Shown one piece after another: positions 27,553 to 36,682 of a stretch of DNA of 64,000 nucleotides. Numbering within the stretch: the stretch's first letter is position 1; every line of letters starts with the position of its first letter. The stretch is from an uncultured Sulfurovum sp. (GTDB lineage: Bacteria; Campylobacterota; Campylobacteria; Campylobacterales; Sulfurovaceae). The notes under the pieces are model-generated. The model worked only from the letters and a program-made list of their open reading frames with translations. It ran no database searches and was not told where the DNA came from. Location: the NCBI GenBank assembly GCA_902727855.1, contig CACVAS010000147.1, forward strand, positions 109,572-173,571, given 5' to 3'. A program made the translations under genes and the position numbers.

Positions 27553-28893
27553 TCACTTACCTAAACAAAATTCTCCAAACATTTTATCGAGTATCTCTTC
27601 ATTGTCATAAGGTTTAGAAATAGACGAAATAGCCTTCACAGCCTCTTGTAAATGATATGAGAAAAATTCTAACTCTCCCCTCGAGAGTGGCTCTTTTGAT
27701 GCTTCAATAGAATCTTTGGCAAGTGTCACTGCCTCAATTTGTCGTGAAGAGATAAGCATAAGCTCTTCATCTTGCCCAATTGTATCAAATAGACTCTCAA
27801 GTTTTACTGTGAGCTTAGCAAATGATCTTTTTGCACTCACTTCTAATATCTCATATTTTTGAAGATGATTTATGTCAAATTTTCGCTCTAAGTCTGATTT
27901 GTTTAATGCAATAATCATATGTTTATCATTTGACCTTTCTAACAAACGTATAATCTCTTGATCTTCCTCGCAAAAGGCTCTTGAAGCATCAAACAGAGCT
28001 ATCACAACATCTGCATCGTCAATAGACTGTAAACTTCTCTCTATACCTATTTTTTCAATGGTATCACTAGAGTTACGTATACCTGCAGTGTCTACCATAC
28101 GTATAAGATGTGATCCTATACGTACTTGTTCTTCAATAGTATCACGTGTCGTACCAGCTATATCACTTACAATAGCTCTATCATAACTTAAAAGGGCATT
28201 AAGCAATGAACTCTTACCGACATTTGGCTTACCTACAATGGCAACTTTAAATCCATCAATAAGCCCTTTACGTCTATGACTGGCCTCTACAATTTGTTCA
28301 ATTTGTGTAGTTAAGCCATCTAATTGAGTATGTATACTATGCATAACATCATCAGGTATATCTTCTTCTGCATAGTCAATCATCACTTCTGAATATGCTA
28401 AAGATTTTAGTAGAGCATCCCTACTTTTATCTACAAAATCTTTTAGTTCACCTTTCATTTGCTTGGCAAGTATCTTTGCTGCATCAACAGACTTAGCTTC
28501 TATCAATTTTGAAATTGCCTCAGCTTCAGTAAGGTCAATTTTACCATTTAAAAATGCTCTTTTTGAAAACTCTCCAGGATTAGCAAGCCTGACACCATAA
28601 GAGACTATAGTATCTAGTATCTCCTGTGCCACAATCAAACCACCATGACATTGGAACTCAACAATATCTTCACCTGTAAATGAGTAAGGTCCTTTAAAAT
28701 ATAAAAGGATTGCTTGGTCAATCAAGGTGTCATTATAATTAAATAGAGAAGTAAGGTATGCATGTCTAGGAGTAATAGATGTACGATGAGATATTTTTTT
28801 TGCTACCTCTAAAGCAGCCTCTCCACTCACACGTATAATAGAGATAGAAGAAACGCCATGTGCAGTTGCAATAGCAGCAATAGATTTATTCAT
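27553..28893 (-). CDS. mnmE: tRNA uridine-5-carboxymethylaminomethyl modification GTPase MnmE
   Basis: 446 residues, the usual length. An N-terminal folate-binding domain (PGEFSKRAFLNGKIDL), helical domain and inserted G domain with GKPNVGKSSLLNALL (near 217), DIAGTTRDTIEE, DTAG and NKSD. The C-terminal FCLGK holds the invariant Cys. With MnmG it modifies U34 of tRNAs. Overlaps jag by 8 bases, last gene of the rpmH-rnpA-yidC-jag-mnmE block. Confidence 0.97.
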   Translation of the reverse strand: MNKSIAAIATAHGVSSISIIRVSGEAALEVAKKISHRTSITPRHAYLTSLFNYNDTLIDQAILLYFKGPYSFTGEDIVEFQCHGGLIVAQEILDTIVSYGVRLANPGEFSKRAFLNGKIDLTEAEAISKLIEAKSVDAAKILAKQMKGELKDFVDKSRDALLKSLAYSEVMIDYAEEDIPDDVMHSIHTQLDGLTTQIEQIVEASHRRKGLIDGFKVAIVGKPNVGKSSLLNALLSYDRAIVSDIAGTTRDTIEEQVRIGSHLIRMVDTAGIRNSSDTIEKIGIERSLQSIDDADVVIALFDASRAFCEEDQEIIRLLERSNDKHMIIALNKSDLERKFDINHLQKYEILEVSAKRSFAKLTVKLESLFDTIGQDEELMLISSRQIEAVTLAKDSIEASKEPLSRGELEFFSYHLQEAVKAISSISKPYDNEEILDKMFGEFCLGK

Positions 28894-29695
28894 AACTATT
28901 GCTATTAAAGTCGTTAATTACAACAAATTTTTTACCCTCTTTCGATGATTTTACCGCGACATATTTATTGGGAAATCTTTCACGTAATTGTTCAAGTGCT
29001 ATTTGTACTAAGATACCATCAAGGAAACGTGTTTTCCCCTTACCTTCAGTCTCTACAGTCTGAATGACTGGTTTAATATAATTTGAAATCATCTTTTGTT
29101 GTGTCGTTAAAAACTCTGCAATCTCCAATTTAATAAAGAGTTCATACTTAGAGTGTAACCAATTAAAAAGCATATAGGACAACGCATTATATCTATAGCC
29201 CTCTTTACCAATAAGGAGTGCAGCATCATTCCCATCAATAAATATAAGTGCTGTATTGTCACGTACATCTACTTCTATCACATCTATATCAAAACACGCT
29301 TTTTCAAATAAGTCTTTCAAACTGTTTTCAATAAGTTTTGCAAGTTCATTATAAACAATAGGCTCTTTATCTTCACTCTCTTCATTACTACTATTTATTT
29401 TATTTTTAGCGACTGATGTATTGAAAAAAGCATCTACTATTTGATCTTCTTTAATAGTAACTTCTCTCTCTTTTACACTATTTACTATTTCAGTGGCAAC
29501 GTCTTCAATATCGTTTTCTATTGTTGACTTCTTACTACAAGAGGCAACAATAATTGCATTCTTTTTTAACAATCCAAGTATTCCCGAACTTGGATATTGC
29601 ATCACTTCATACTCAAGGTCTGAAATAGAACATTCTAATTCTTTGGATGCTTGAATATAAGCTTCTTCAAGTGTAGATGCTTCAATCTTTTTCAT
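28886..29695 (-). CDS. jag: Jag/KhpB-like RNA-binding protein (Jag-N, KH, R3H)
   Basis: 269 residues. An N-terminal Jag_N domain (about 1-50: EASTLEEAYIQASKELECS) leads, after an acidic low-complexity linker, to a KH-type domain (about 150-205, with LIGKEGYRYNALSYMLFNWL) and a basic C-terminal part corresponding to R3H. Homologues bind RNA and affect cell division and membrane protein production. Placement between yidC and mnmE is conserved across bacteria. Confidence 0.9.
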   Translation of the reverse strand: MKKIEASTLEEAYIQASKELECSISDLEYEVMQYPSSGILGLLKKNAIIVASCSKKSTIENDIEDVATEIVNSVKEREVTIKEDQIVDAFFNTSVAKNKINSSNEESEDKEPIVYNELAKLIENSLKDLFEKACFDIDVIEVDVRDNTALIFIDGNDAALLIGKEGYRYNALSYMLFNWLHSKYELFIKLEIAEFLTTQQKMISNYIKPVIQTVETEGKGKTRFLDGILVQIALEQLRERFPNKYVAVKSSKEGKKFVVINDFNSNSYE

Positions 29696-29766
29696 TCTAT
29701 ATTCCTCTTCATTTATAAATCATATTTTAAAGTAACTAAAATCCTTCCCAAGTCTTAGTTACTCTT

Positions 29767-31359
29767 TTATTTCTTATTTGCGATAGCTATCTCTTTTTGC
29801 TTGGCATACATGTAATTAATAAAATATTGTTGAGCAATGGTAAACAAGTTATTGACTAACCAATAGAGTACCAGTCCAGCAGGGAAGTAAATAAAGAATA
29901 CCGTCATAATAATTGGGAAAAATTTAAATATCTTTTCCTGTAGTGGGTCAGTAAAATTATTTGGCGTAATATGTTGTTGGAACCACATAGAGACACCCAT
30001 TAAGACAGGTAGTACAAAATAAGGATCCATAATAGCCAAATCTTCTATCCATAGTATCCAAGGGGCACCTTGTAACTCTACCGCATTTAGTAGTACACGG
30101 TAAAGGGCAAAGAAGACAGGTATTTGAAGCAAGAGAGGTAAACAACCACCCATTGGGTTTGCACCGTGCTTTTTATACATTTCCATCATTTGTGCATTCA
30201 TCTTTGCAGGGTCACCCTTATATTTCTCTTTAATATCTTTCATTTTAGGTGCTAAATCTTTTAGCTTCTGCATAGACATCATACCTTTATATGAAAGTGG
30301 GAACAATACAACTTTTACAAGTAAAGTAAAAATAATAATTGACCAACCCCAGTTTCCAACAAAAGAGTTTATCCATAAGAGTACTTTGAAAAAAGGCGTA
30401 GCCAAAAATGAGAACCATCCAAATTCAATAGCATCTGTTAACTCAGGATGAATTGCCTTCATAACTTCATGGTCTTTTGGACCAATATATGCATTTAAAT
30501 CTATATTGTCTTGTGCTGTGATAAAAATAAGTGGGTCACCGTTGTTTTCTTTTAATATCGATACATTCATACCATTATTAAAGTCATAAAATAAAGATGC
30601 CACATATCTATCAAAAGATGAAGCAATTTTGGCCTGATTAAACTTTTCATACCCTTCAGCATCACCATCTTCTATTGCTGTGATGATATCATCAGCACCT
30701 TTAACAAGTGCACCACGAACCAACATGTAAATTGAGTCATCAGCAATAGGACGATGCCCTGGAGTCACAAAAAATTGTGCTGGAGATGATGTACTCACAT
30801 TGACACTGTACTGTCCATTGTCATTAAATGTCATTTTCTTTGTTACAGTGAGTGTTGAGAGTTTTTGTGTAAATATTAATGTATCCCCTACACTCACATC
30901 TTGAGAACCATTGTATGTATACGGTGTATTAAATGCTTCATCATTAAGTGCTACATCAGAAAATCTTATCTCCAAAGGTTTAACTGCAGTGATATCTAAC
31001 ATCTTCAGTGTTTCACCATTTTCTAAATGATACTTTTTTTCTAAAAGTTCCATTTGGGCAATACGCCCAAAATTATCAATGCTAATATTAAAGTTTTTTG
31101 CTCTTAGGGTTACTAAAACGTTACCAATTTTTTGTACAGGTGCACTATGTTGAGTTGTTTGTGCTGCTATAGGTGCCTTACCATTTGCTGTAGCATCGAC
31201 AGTTGGGGTTTCATGCGCTGTTGTTTGTCCCGACGTTGAAGTCTGATTCGTATTATTTTTTACTGGTGTTGCTGGAAAAAAATATGCATAGCCAATGAAA
31301 ACGAAAAAAGAGAGTACCAATGCAAGTAGTAGTCTTTTATTTAAATCTTGTTGTTCCAA
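29767..31359 (-). CDS. yidC: membrane protein insertase YidC
   Basis: 530 residues, TTG start with AAAGG 7 bases upstream. An N-terminal membrane anchor (LLLALVLSFFVFIGYAYFF) is followed by a large periplasmic beta domain (about 60-320, with a Thr/Ala/Gln-rich linker at 35-75). The conserved five-helix core has GWSIIIFTLLVKVVLFPLSYK and its essential positive charge. It inserts membrane proteins alone or with SecYEG. yidD, usually between rnpA and yidC, is not here. Confidence 0.97.
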   Translation of the reverse strand: MEQQDLNKRLLLALVLSFFVFIGYAYFFPATPVKNNTNQTSTSGQTTAHETPTVDATANGKAPIAAQTTQHSAPVQKIGNVLVTLRAKNFNISIDNFGRIAQMELLEKKYHLENGETLKMLDITAVKPLEIRFSDVALNDEAFNTPYTYNGSQDVSVGDTLIFTQKLSTLTVTKKMTFNDNGQYSVNVSTSSPAQFFVTPGHRPIADDSIYMLVRGALVKGADDIITAIEDGDAEGYEKFNQAKIASSFDRYVASLFYDFNNGMNVSILKENNGDPLIFITAQDNIDLNAYIGPKDHEVMKAIHPELTDAIEFGWFSFLATPFFKVLLWINSFVGNWGWSIIIFTLLVKVVLFPLSYKGMMSMQKLKDLAPKMKDIKEKYKGDPAKMNAQMMEMYKKHGANPMGGCLPLLLQIPVFFALYRVLLNAVELQGAPWILWIEDLAIMDPYFVLPVLMGVSMWFQQHITPNNFTDPLQEKIFKFFPIIMTVFFIYFPAGLVLYWLVNNLFTIAQQYFINYMYAKQKEIAIANKK

Positions 31360-31399
31360 AATTATACCTTTGTTGTATATGTTGTTAGTATAGTACAGT

Positions 31400-31738
31400 T
31401 TAAGTTAATGCTGTACATTTTTTAAGTGCATGTAGATAAGATTTACGTGTTTGAAGGTAATCTTCACGTAAAAGTGATGGTTTAGCAACCAAAACATAAG
31501 ATCCTGAAGATATGAGATCAATATTCTCAATAAAATGTGCTCTGAGTAAACGCTTTGCCCTATTTCTATGTACTGCATTTCCCATTTTCTTGGAGGCTAC
31601 AAAACCCACTTTAAATGCTGTACCTTTTTTATAAAAAAGTACAAACTGGGCTGCATGCCAAGACTTGGAAGTCTTTTTGTAAACTTCTGAAAACTCCCTA
31701 CTGGTTTGAATACGAGTAAAATGCTTTATAGAAGATAT
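31400..31738 (-). CDS. rnpA: ribonuclease P protein component, apparently with a non-canonical start codon
   Basis: 112 residues if translated from the ATA at 31738 (or 113 from the ATC at 31741). The conserved core is complete: FTRIQTSREFSEVYKK, FVLFYKKG and the RNRAKRLLRA signature. In frame, the codons from the TAA at 31744-31742 to the first GTG (31609) include no ATG, GTG or TTG. Starting at that GTG would delete the first third of the protein, including substrate-binding residues. GAAGGA ends 6 bases before the ATA. So either AUA/AUC initiates, or the sequence has an error. It processes tRNA 5' ends with RNase P RNA and lies 14 bases after rpmH. Confidence 0.85.
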   Translation of the reverse strand: MSSIKHFTRIQTSREFSEVYKKTSKSWHAAQFVLFYKKGTAFKVGFVASKKMGNAVHRNRAKRLLRAHFIENIDLISSGSYVLVAKPSLLREDYLQTRKSYLHALKKCTALT

Positions 31739-31752
31739 GATTTATCCTTCAA

Positions 31753-31890
31753 TTAAGATACTGAAAGTCTCTTTCTACCTTTTGCTCTTCTTGCAGAGAT
31801 AATTTTTCTACCATTTTTTGTTTTCATTCTTAGTCTAAATCCGTGTGTTCTTTTTCTTGGTGTGCTATGTGGTTGGTATGTTCTTTTCAT
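31753..31890 (-). CDS. rpmH: 50S ribosomal protein L34
   Basis: 45 residues, near-invariant L34: [18 protein letters not shown] at the N-terminus, [20 protein letters not shown] after it, extremely rich in Arg and Lys. AAGGA lies 9 bases before the ATG. First gene of the rpmH-rnpA-yidC-jag-mnmE block. A possible -10 (TAAAAT on this strand, 31956-31951) lies about 60 bases upstream. Confidence 0.97.
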   Translation of the reverse strand: MKRTYQPHSTPRKRTHGFRLRMKTKNGRKIISARRAKGRKRLSVS

Positions 31891-32036
31891 TCCAAATCAT
31901 CCTTGATATGTTTTTGCCTACATCTGGTTAGTGTGGCATGTTTGGACGCGATTTTATCTAATATCTTCTTAATACTTACTAAATAACATATCTGTTAAAT
32001 AGATTACTCTCATTTTATTATCTTTTAAACTAAAAG

Positions 32037-32450
32037 CTATTTGTCAGAACTATTATTTCTAACGCAACGTACGAAACGTTCATAGGTCTTATAGTTAATA
32101 TATTCATAACCACGCTTAAAATTCATCATCCAGGCAAACTCTTTATTATCACCTTCATCGGATGACCAATAATATCCTGAACCACCTATATGCTTAAATC
32201 TTCTTTTCATTGCGTTTTGATCTTCACTTAAATCAATGATGGTTTCTAACTCTTTAATGGTAGGCAGTTTCCAATCATCATAACCAGAGAGACGCAATTG
32301 ACTACACAATGTCACAGCATCTTTCCAGTTTTTTTTGATGTATTTTGAGTTTCTATCATCTTGCCACATTAAATTTGTTTTACTGTCTACTTTCACATCT
32401 AATGCATTTAACAATAGTGTACTTAATAGACTTAAGAATATCATCTTCAT
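32037..32450 (-). CDS. exported DUF1566 (Lcl-type) domain protein
   Basis: 137 residues with a signal peptide (MKMIFLSLLSTLLLNA). The body is a DUF1566/Lcl-like domain: NLMWQDDRN, WKDAVTLCSQLRLSGYDDWKLPTIKEL, YYWSSDE, WMMNFKRGYEY and a terminal FVRCVR with a likely disulphide Cys. These domains occur in secreted or surface proteins of C-type-lectin-like fold. GGAGGAG precedes the ATG. Role unknown; downstream of mnmA. Confidence 0.75.
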   Translation of the reverse strand: MKMIFLSLLSTLLLNALDVKVDSKTNLMWQDDRNSKYIKKNWKDAVTLCSQLRLSGYDDWKLPTIKELETIIDLSEDQNAMKRRFKHIGGSGYYWSSDEGDNKEFAWMMNFKRGYEYINYKTYERFVRCVRNNSSDK

Positions 32451-32478
32451 TTTATACTCCTCCTATTAGTCTGTGTAC

Positions 32479-33507
32479 TTAACAAATTATGCCACCACCA
32501 ATTAATTTTTTGTCATCATAAAAGGCTGCAACCTGTCCCTTGGCTAATCCAAATACAGGCTCTTTTAATGTCACTTCAGCAGTATTATCATGGGTATCAA
32601 TACGCACATGACAAGGTACTGCTTGCGTGCGGTATCGTACCTTTACTAGACAATCAAACTCTGTTAATGTATCAAAAAGATTGATTTGTTTCAATGTAAA
32701 AGCATTCTCTTCAAGTTTTTCTTTTGTGCCCACAACAATCTGGTTGGTTTCTGGTTTTATGTCTAACACAAAATGAGGATCATGTGCACCATCAACAAAA
32801 AAACCTCTACGCTTTCCAATAGTGTAATGCATATAGCCCTTATGCGTACCTATTACATTGCCTTCTTGGTCTATGGTTTCACCTGGCATGTCAATGTTCA
32901 TATGTTTTGCTAACACTTCATCATAGGTATTTTCTACAAAACAAATCTCTGAACTCTCTTTTTGCGTTGCAAAGTCTTTTAAAACCTCAATATTTGCTGC
33001 ATACGCTTTCACATCCTCTTTGACCCATGTACCCAAAGGAAACAATAACCTAGGTAAAACCTCTTTTTCTACTTCACATAAAAAGTAGCTTTGATCCTTA
33101 TTTGGGTCTTGTGCCATATAGATGTAGTCACCATCACACTGAATGTAGTGTCCAGTAGCCACCAGTGTTGCACCTACTGAGTCAGCAAACTCAACCATTT
33201 TACCAAACTTAATGGTACGGTTACACATCACACAAGGGTTTGGGGTGAGACCTTGCTTGTAACTCTCAACAAAGTAGTCGTATACATTTTCTTTAAAGTC
33301 TGAAGCGATATCATGAAAATGTACTTTGATACCTAAATACTCTGCTACCCTTTGCACTTTTGTAAAATTCTCTTCATGGTAACCAGGCTTATGATGAAGC
33401 TTCATATACACTCCTTCTACCTCATAGCCCTCTTTTTGAAGTAACACTGCAGTGACAGTAGAATCAACGCCACCACTCATACCTAATAATACTTTACCTT
33501 TACTCAT
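32479..33507 (-). CDS. mnmA: tRNA-specific 2-thiouridylase MnmA
   Basis: 342 residues. PP-loop [15 protein letters not shown] at the N-terminus, [14 protein letters not shown] with one catalytic Cys and SSEICFVE with the other, and YTIGKRRGF near 230. It thiolates U34 of Lys, Glu and Gln tRNAs, acting on the same wobble base as MnmE. It directly follows flhF, where many relatives carry flhG. Confidence 0.97.
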   Translation of the reverse strand: MSKGKVLLGMSGGVDSTVTAVLLQKEGYEVEGVYMKLHHKPGYHEENFTKVQRVAEYLGIKVHFHDIASDFKENVYDYFVESYKQGLTPNPCVMCNRTIKFGKMVEFADSVGATLVATGHYIQCDGDYIYMAQDPNKDQSYFLCEVEKEVLPRLLFPLGTWVKEDVKAYAANIEVLKDFATQKESSEICFVENTYDEVLAKHMNIDMPGETIDQEGNVIGTHKGYMHYTIGKRRGFFVDGAHDPHFVLDIKPETNQIVVGTKEKLEENAFTLKQINLFDTLTEFDCLVKVRYRTQAVPCHVRIDTHDNTAEVTLKEPVFGLAKGQVAAFYDDKKLIGGGIIC

Positions 33508-33518
33508 ATGATTGCCCT

Positions 33519-34595
33519 TTATCCTGCATCTATATCTCCAATAAAACGTTCCAATAAATACTCCTTGTCTGCTACAAGTAAGTCATCAGGTACTTCTTGT
33601 CCTACGCTAAAGTAACTCATAGGGAGGTTATACAATAACATAAAATTTAACAAAGACCCTAAATGCTTTGTCTCATCAAATTTTGTAATGACCACAGAAG
33701 TTAAATTGAAAAAAGAAAAATTTTGGTAAATATCTTCCATATCTTCATACTTCACTGTCGCTGGCAATACAAGGCTTACTTCCATATCTCTTGCGCTATC
33801 ATTTTTAACAAACTGTGTGGTTTGAACAAACTTCTCTGTATCATACGGAGACATACCTGTAGTATCTATCAATATAACATCATAATTGCTTAACTTTTCT
33901 AATGTCTCTTTAAAAGCATCAACATCTGAGACCACAATATGCTCTATTTGCATAATATCCGAATAGTGATTAAGTTGTTCAATAGCACCGACTTTAAAGG
34001 TATCTAAATTGACCAAAGCAACTTTATACTCTTGTTCTAGTAAATAGGCATACCTCGCAGCAATTTTAGCAATCGTTGTTGTTTTACCTACACCCGTACT
34101 TCCTACAAACATAATCATTTTAGGCTGAGTTAAATTTTCTTCTTTTACTTTTAATGCTACATCTATCTCTTCTAGTAAATAAGAGACCAAAAGTGTTTCG
34201 TTTTCTATCATATCTGTGCCAACGAGTGTTCTAAACATGCTCTCTAGCCAATGAGGGGAGATACCTTTTTTTATAAACAGTGCTTTCACTTTTGCAATGA
34301 TTTTATGTTCATTTTGTATCTCTTGATGAATCTCATTTTTCATAGAGGTAAGTTGTGCTTGAAGTTCTTTAATCTGAGTACTCGTCTCTACATCATTTTC
34401 ATTAATGATTTTTTTACCCAATGAAACTTGTGTATAAATTTCAGTAGAAACTTCAATAGTGATTTCTGAGCGTAATACACCATCATCGTATTTTATTTGT
34501 CGTGCAGAGATTAAAGAGATGCTTGTACCATACTTTTTTACTGCTAAATCATACGCTTGTGTAGGGTTTGAAGCAACAAATGTTTCTTGTATCAT
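33519..34595 (-). CDS. flhF: flagellar biosynthesis GTPase FlhF
   Basis: 358 residues from the ATG at 34595 (MIQETF), which overlaps the folK stop as ATGA and has AAAGGA 8 bases upstream. N-terminal B domain (about 1-75), helical N domain, then the SRP-type G domain with [46 protein letters not shown] and [12 protein letters not shown]. It places the flagellum at the pole and in Campylobacter affects flagellar gene expression. Implies a flagellated lineage. Confidence 0.93.
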   Translation of the reverse strand: MIQETFVASNPTQAYDLAVKKYGTSISLISARQIKYDDGVLRSEITIEVSTEIYTQVSLGKKIINENDVETSTQIKELQAQLTSMKNEIHQEIQNEHKIIAKVKALFIKKGISPHWLESMFRTLVGTDMIENETLLVSYLLEEIDVALKVKEENLTQPKMIMFVGSTGVGKTTTIAKIAARYAYLLEQEYKVALVNLDTFKVGAIEQLNHYSDIMQIEHIVVSDVDAFKETLEKLSNYDVILIDTTGMSPYDTEKFVQTTQFVKNDSARDMEVSLVLPATVKYEDMEDIYQNFSFFNLTSVVITKFDETKHLGSLLNFMLLYNLPMSYFSVGQEVPDDLLVADKEYLLERFIGDIDAG

Positions 34596-35083
34596 GCAAC
34601 ATTTCCTTTCATATATGATAGTGGTACTAAAACTGACAATCTCTCCATCCATCCATGATGGGGAAGTGTTAAACTTTCTGTCTGCATTGTTACATTCTCA
34701 TAAAAGATAATATCAATATCTAAGGTTCGAGGTGCATCTTGAAAGGAACGCTTTCTTCCAAATTTCTTTTCTATATGTAGGAGATAACGTAACAACTTTT
34801 TAGGTGTTAATGGCGTTTTTATTAACAACAAAGCATTATAAAAATCCTTTTGCTTCACATATCCAAATGGAGGGTTAATGAGAATGGGAGAAGACTCTAT
34901 AACCTCGACAAACTTTGAACGTTTTAGTAATACAAAAAGATGATTAAAACGACGTACTACATCACCTATATTCCCACCAATACCTAAAAGCACACTGTGT
35001 CCCTTACATGTAGAAATAGAAACACGAGGATATCTCGTAGTTTTAACTAAAGTGTGTCGTTCATCCAGTTTTTTAGCGAGCAT
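34592..35083 (-). CDS. folK: 2-amino-4-hydroxy-6-hydroxymethyldihydropteridine pyrophosphokinase
   Basis: 163 residues, with about 28 extra N-terminal residues before the HPPK core. LLGIGGNIGDVVRRF is the start of the fold; SSPILINPPFGYVKQKDFYNA and PRTLDIDIIFYEN (Mg-binding DxD) follow. It pyrophosphorylates the folate pterin precursor. Start codon lies 2 bases after the stop of the M24 peptidase gene. Cj0064c-Cj0065c in C. jejuni have the same flhF-folK order. Confidence 0.93.
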   Translation of the reverse strand: MLAKKLDERHTLVKTTRYPRVSISTCKGHSVLLGIGGNIGDVVRRFNHLFVLLKRSKFVEVIESSPILINPPFGYVKQKDFYNALLLIKTPLTPKKLLRYLLHIEKKFGRKRSFQDAPRTLDIDIIFYENVTMQTESLTLPHHGWMERLSVLVPLSYMKGNVA

Positions 35084-35085
35084 TC

Positions 35086-36105
35086 CTATAATACAACTGC
35101 TTTTCCATCAATCATAGCTACCATATCTTCTATACGTATACCAAACTCATTGGGTATATAGATACCTGGTTCAATCGTATAAACCATACCATCTTCAATA
35201 ATCGTATTGGACTTTTTAGAAATATACGGCATCTCATGAATATCTAAACCAACGCCATGTCCTGTAGAATGCACATAATACTCACCATAACCAGCCTTTT
35301 CAACGATGTCTCTAGTTAAAGCATCTACCTTCTTAGCTTTCATACCTGAACGCGCTTTAGCAATGGCATTGTCATGTGCCTTCAGCACAGTATCATACGC
35401 TTTTTGTATTTTTTTACGCTTATACTTTTGGTGTGTATCAAACATAAAATAATTGTCAGCTTGCACAGTGCGCGTTCTATCTGAACAGTAACGTTTGTAT
35501 TTCAACCCTGCATCTACTAAGAGTAAATCATTCTTTTCTAACTTCGTAGCAGTAGGTGTTGCATGAGGCTTGGCTGCATTATGGTTTATGGCAACAATAG
35601 GGTCAAAACTCAATGTATACTTTCCAAAGTCACCTAAAATACCTTTAGCCACGTGGGTTAAAGTATATTCATCTTTACCAAAACCATTGGTACGAAACTC
35701 TTTTGCCAAATGTTTAAAAGCTTTTGCACCAAGTTTTGCTGCTTTAGCAACTATTTTAAGCTCTTCATCCGATTTAATGATGCGTTTTTTATGGGAGAAG
35801 TCAAGTTCTGGTTTAAAAGTAATCTTTACATTTTGACTTACTTTTTCAAACCCAGAAACGGACCACTCTTTAGGATCAAATACTATTTTTTTAATCTTGT
35901 TCTTTTTAAGTATTTTTTGAGCTCTACCGTACAAGTCACCATCAATCACTACTTCTGCGTCCATGACGTTTTCATCAGCATCAATGGTATAACGGCTGTC
36001 TGTAATAAAATAGGCTTCCAAACCTAAACGTATATAAAGGGCATTGTCACAACTATAGCCACACTCATAGTAGATAGCATTTTCATCTTTAAGCATATAG
36101 TTCAT
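35086..36105 (-). CDS. pepQ: M24-family metallopeptidase (Xaa-Pro aminopeptidase/dipeptidase type)
   Basis: 339 residues. An N-terminal creatinase-like domain (about 1-105) and a pita-bread catalytic domain with metal ligands in LLVDAGLKYKRYCSDRTRT (two Asp), STGHGVGLDIHE (His), YTIEPGIYI (Glu) and GIRIEDMV (Glu). It trims X-Pro peptides in the cytoplasm. The symbol is a family-level guess; pepP-like naming is also used. Lies between aroQ and folK. Confidence 0.85.
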   Translation of the reverse strand: MNYMLKDENAIYYECGYSCDNALYIRLGLEAYFITDSRYTIDADENVMDAEVVIDGDLYGRAQKILKKNKIKKIVFDPKEWSVSGFEKVSQNVKITFKPELDFSHKKRIIKSDEELKIVAKAAKLGAKAFKHLAKEFRTNGFGKDEYTLTHVAKGILGDFGKYTLSFDPIVAINHNAAKPHATPTATKLEKNDLLLVDAGLKYKRYCSDRTRTVQADNYFMFDTHQKYKRKKIQKAYDTVLKAHDNAIAKARSGMKAKKVDALTRDIVEKAGYGEYYVHSTGHGVGLDIHEMPYISKKSNTIIEDGMVYTIEPGIYIPNEFGIRIEDMVAMIDGKAVVL

Positions 36106-36133
36106 GTTTATCCTTTGCCCTTTTAGTACAAGT

Positions 36134-36607
36134 TTATGCTTGTGCTTTAGCTTGTTGCTCTTTCATCATTTTGACTTCATTTAAAATTTGTGTCATTCCA
36201 ACCATTGCTAAATGATACCCAAATGGTCCCATACCTGAAATTTGTCCTGAACATACAGGTGCAGTGAGTGAAGTATGTCTAAACTCTTCTCTTTGATAAA
36301 TGTTTGAAAGATGCACTTCAAGTGTTGGTATCTGCACTGCTGCTATAGCATCACGCAGAGCAATTGAAGTATGTGTGTAAGCCGCTGGATTAATAATAAT
36401 ACCATCTGCATCTCCCATACACTCTTGCACTCTATCTACCATTTCACCCTCTAGATTTGATTGAAAAAACTCTATATCAATACTATTTTGTTCTGCAAAT
36501 GCTCTCATTTGTGCATGGATATCTTCTAATTTCATTGGACCATAAATATTTTGTTCTCTCACACCTAGCATATTTAAGTTTGGACCTTGGATAACAACTA
36601 TTTTCAT
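36134..36607 (-). CDS. aroQ: type II 3-dehydroquinate dehydratase
   Basis: 157 residues. [16 protein letters not shown] with the active-site Arg and Tyr, [45 protein letters not shown] and [11 protein letters not shown] are all present. Third step of the shikimate pathway. It starts the leftward aroQ-pepQ-folK-flhF-mnmA run and is divergent from the aminofutalosine deaminase gene. Confidence 0.96.
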   Translation of the reverse strand: MKIVVIQGPNLNMLGVREQNIYGPMKLEDIHAQMRAFAEQNSIDIEFFQSNLEGEMVDRVQECMGDADGIIINPAAYTHTSIALRDAIAAVQIPTLEVHLSNIYQREEFRHTSLTAPVCSGQISGMGPFGYHLAMVGMTQILNEVKMMKEQQAKAQA

Positions 36608-36682
36608 TCATTTACCTTATCTATATTTTTAGGTATCATTTTATCGTAATATATTAAAGACAACCCCTAAAAATGAGGCAAA

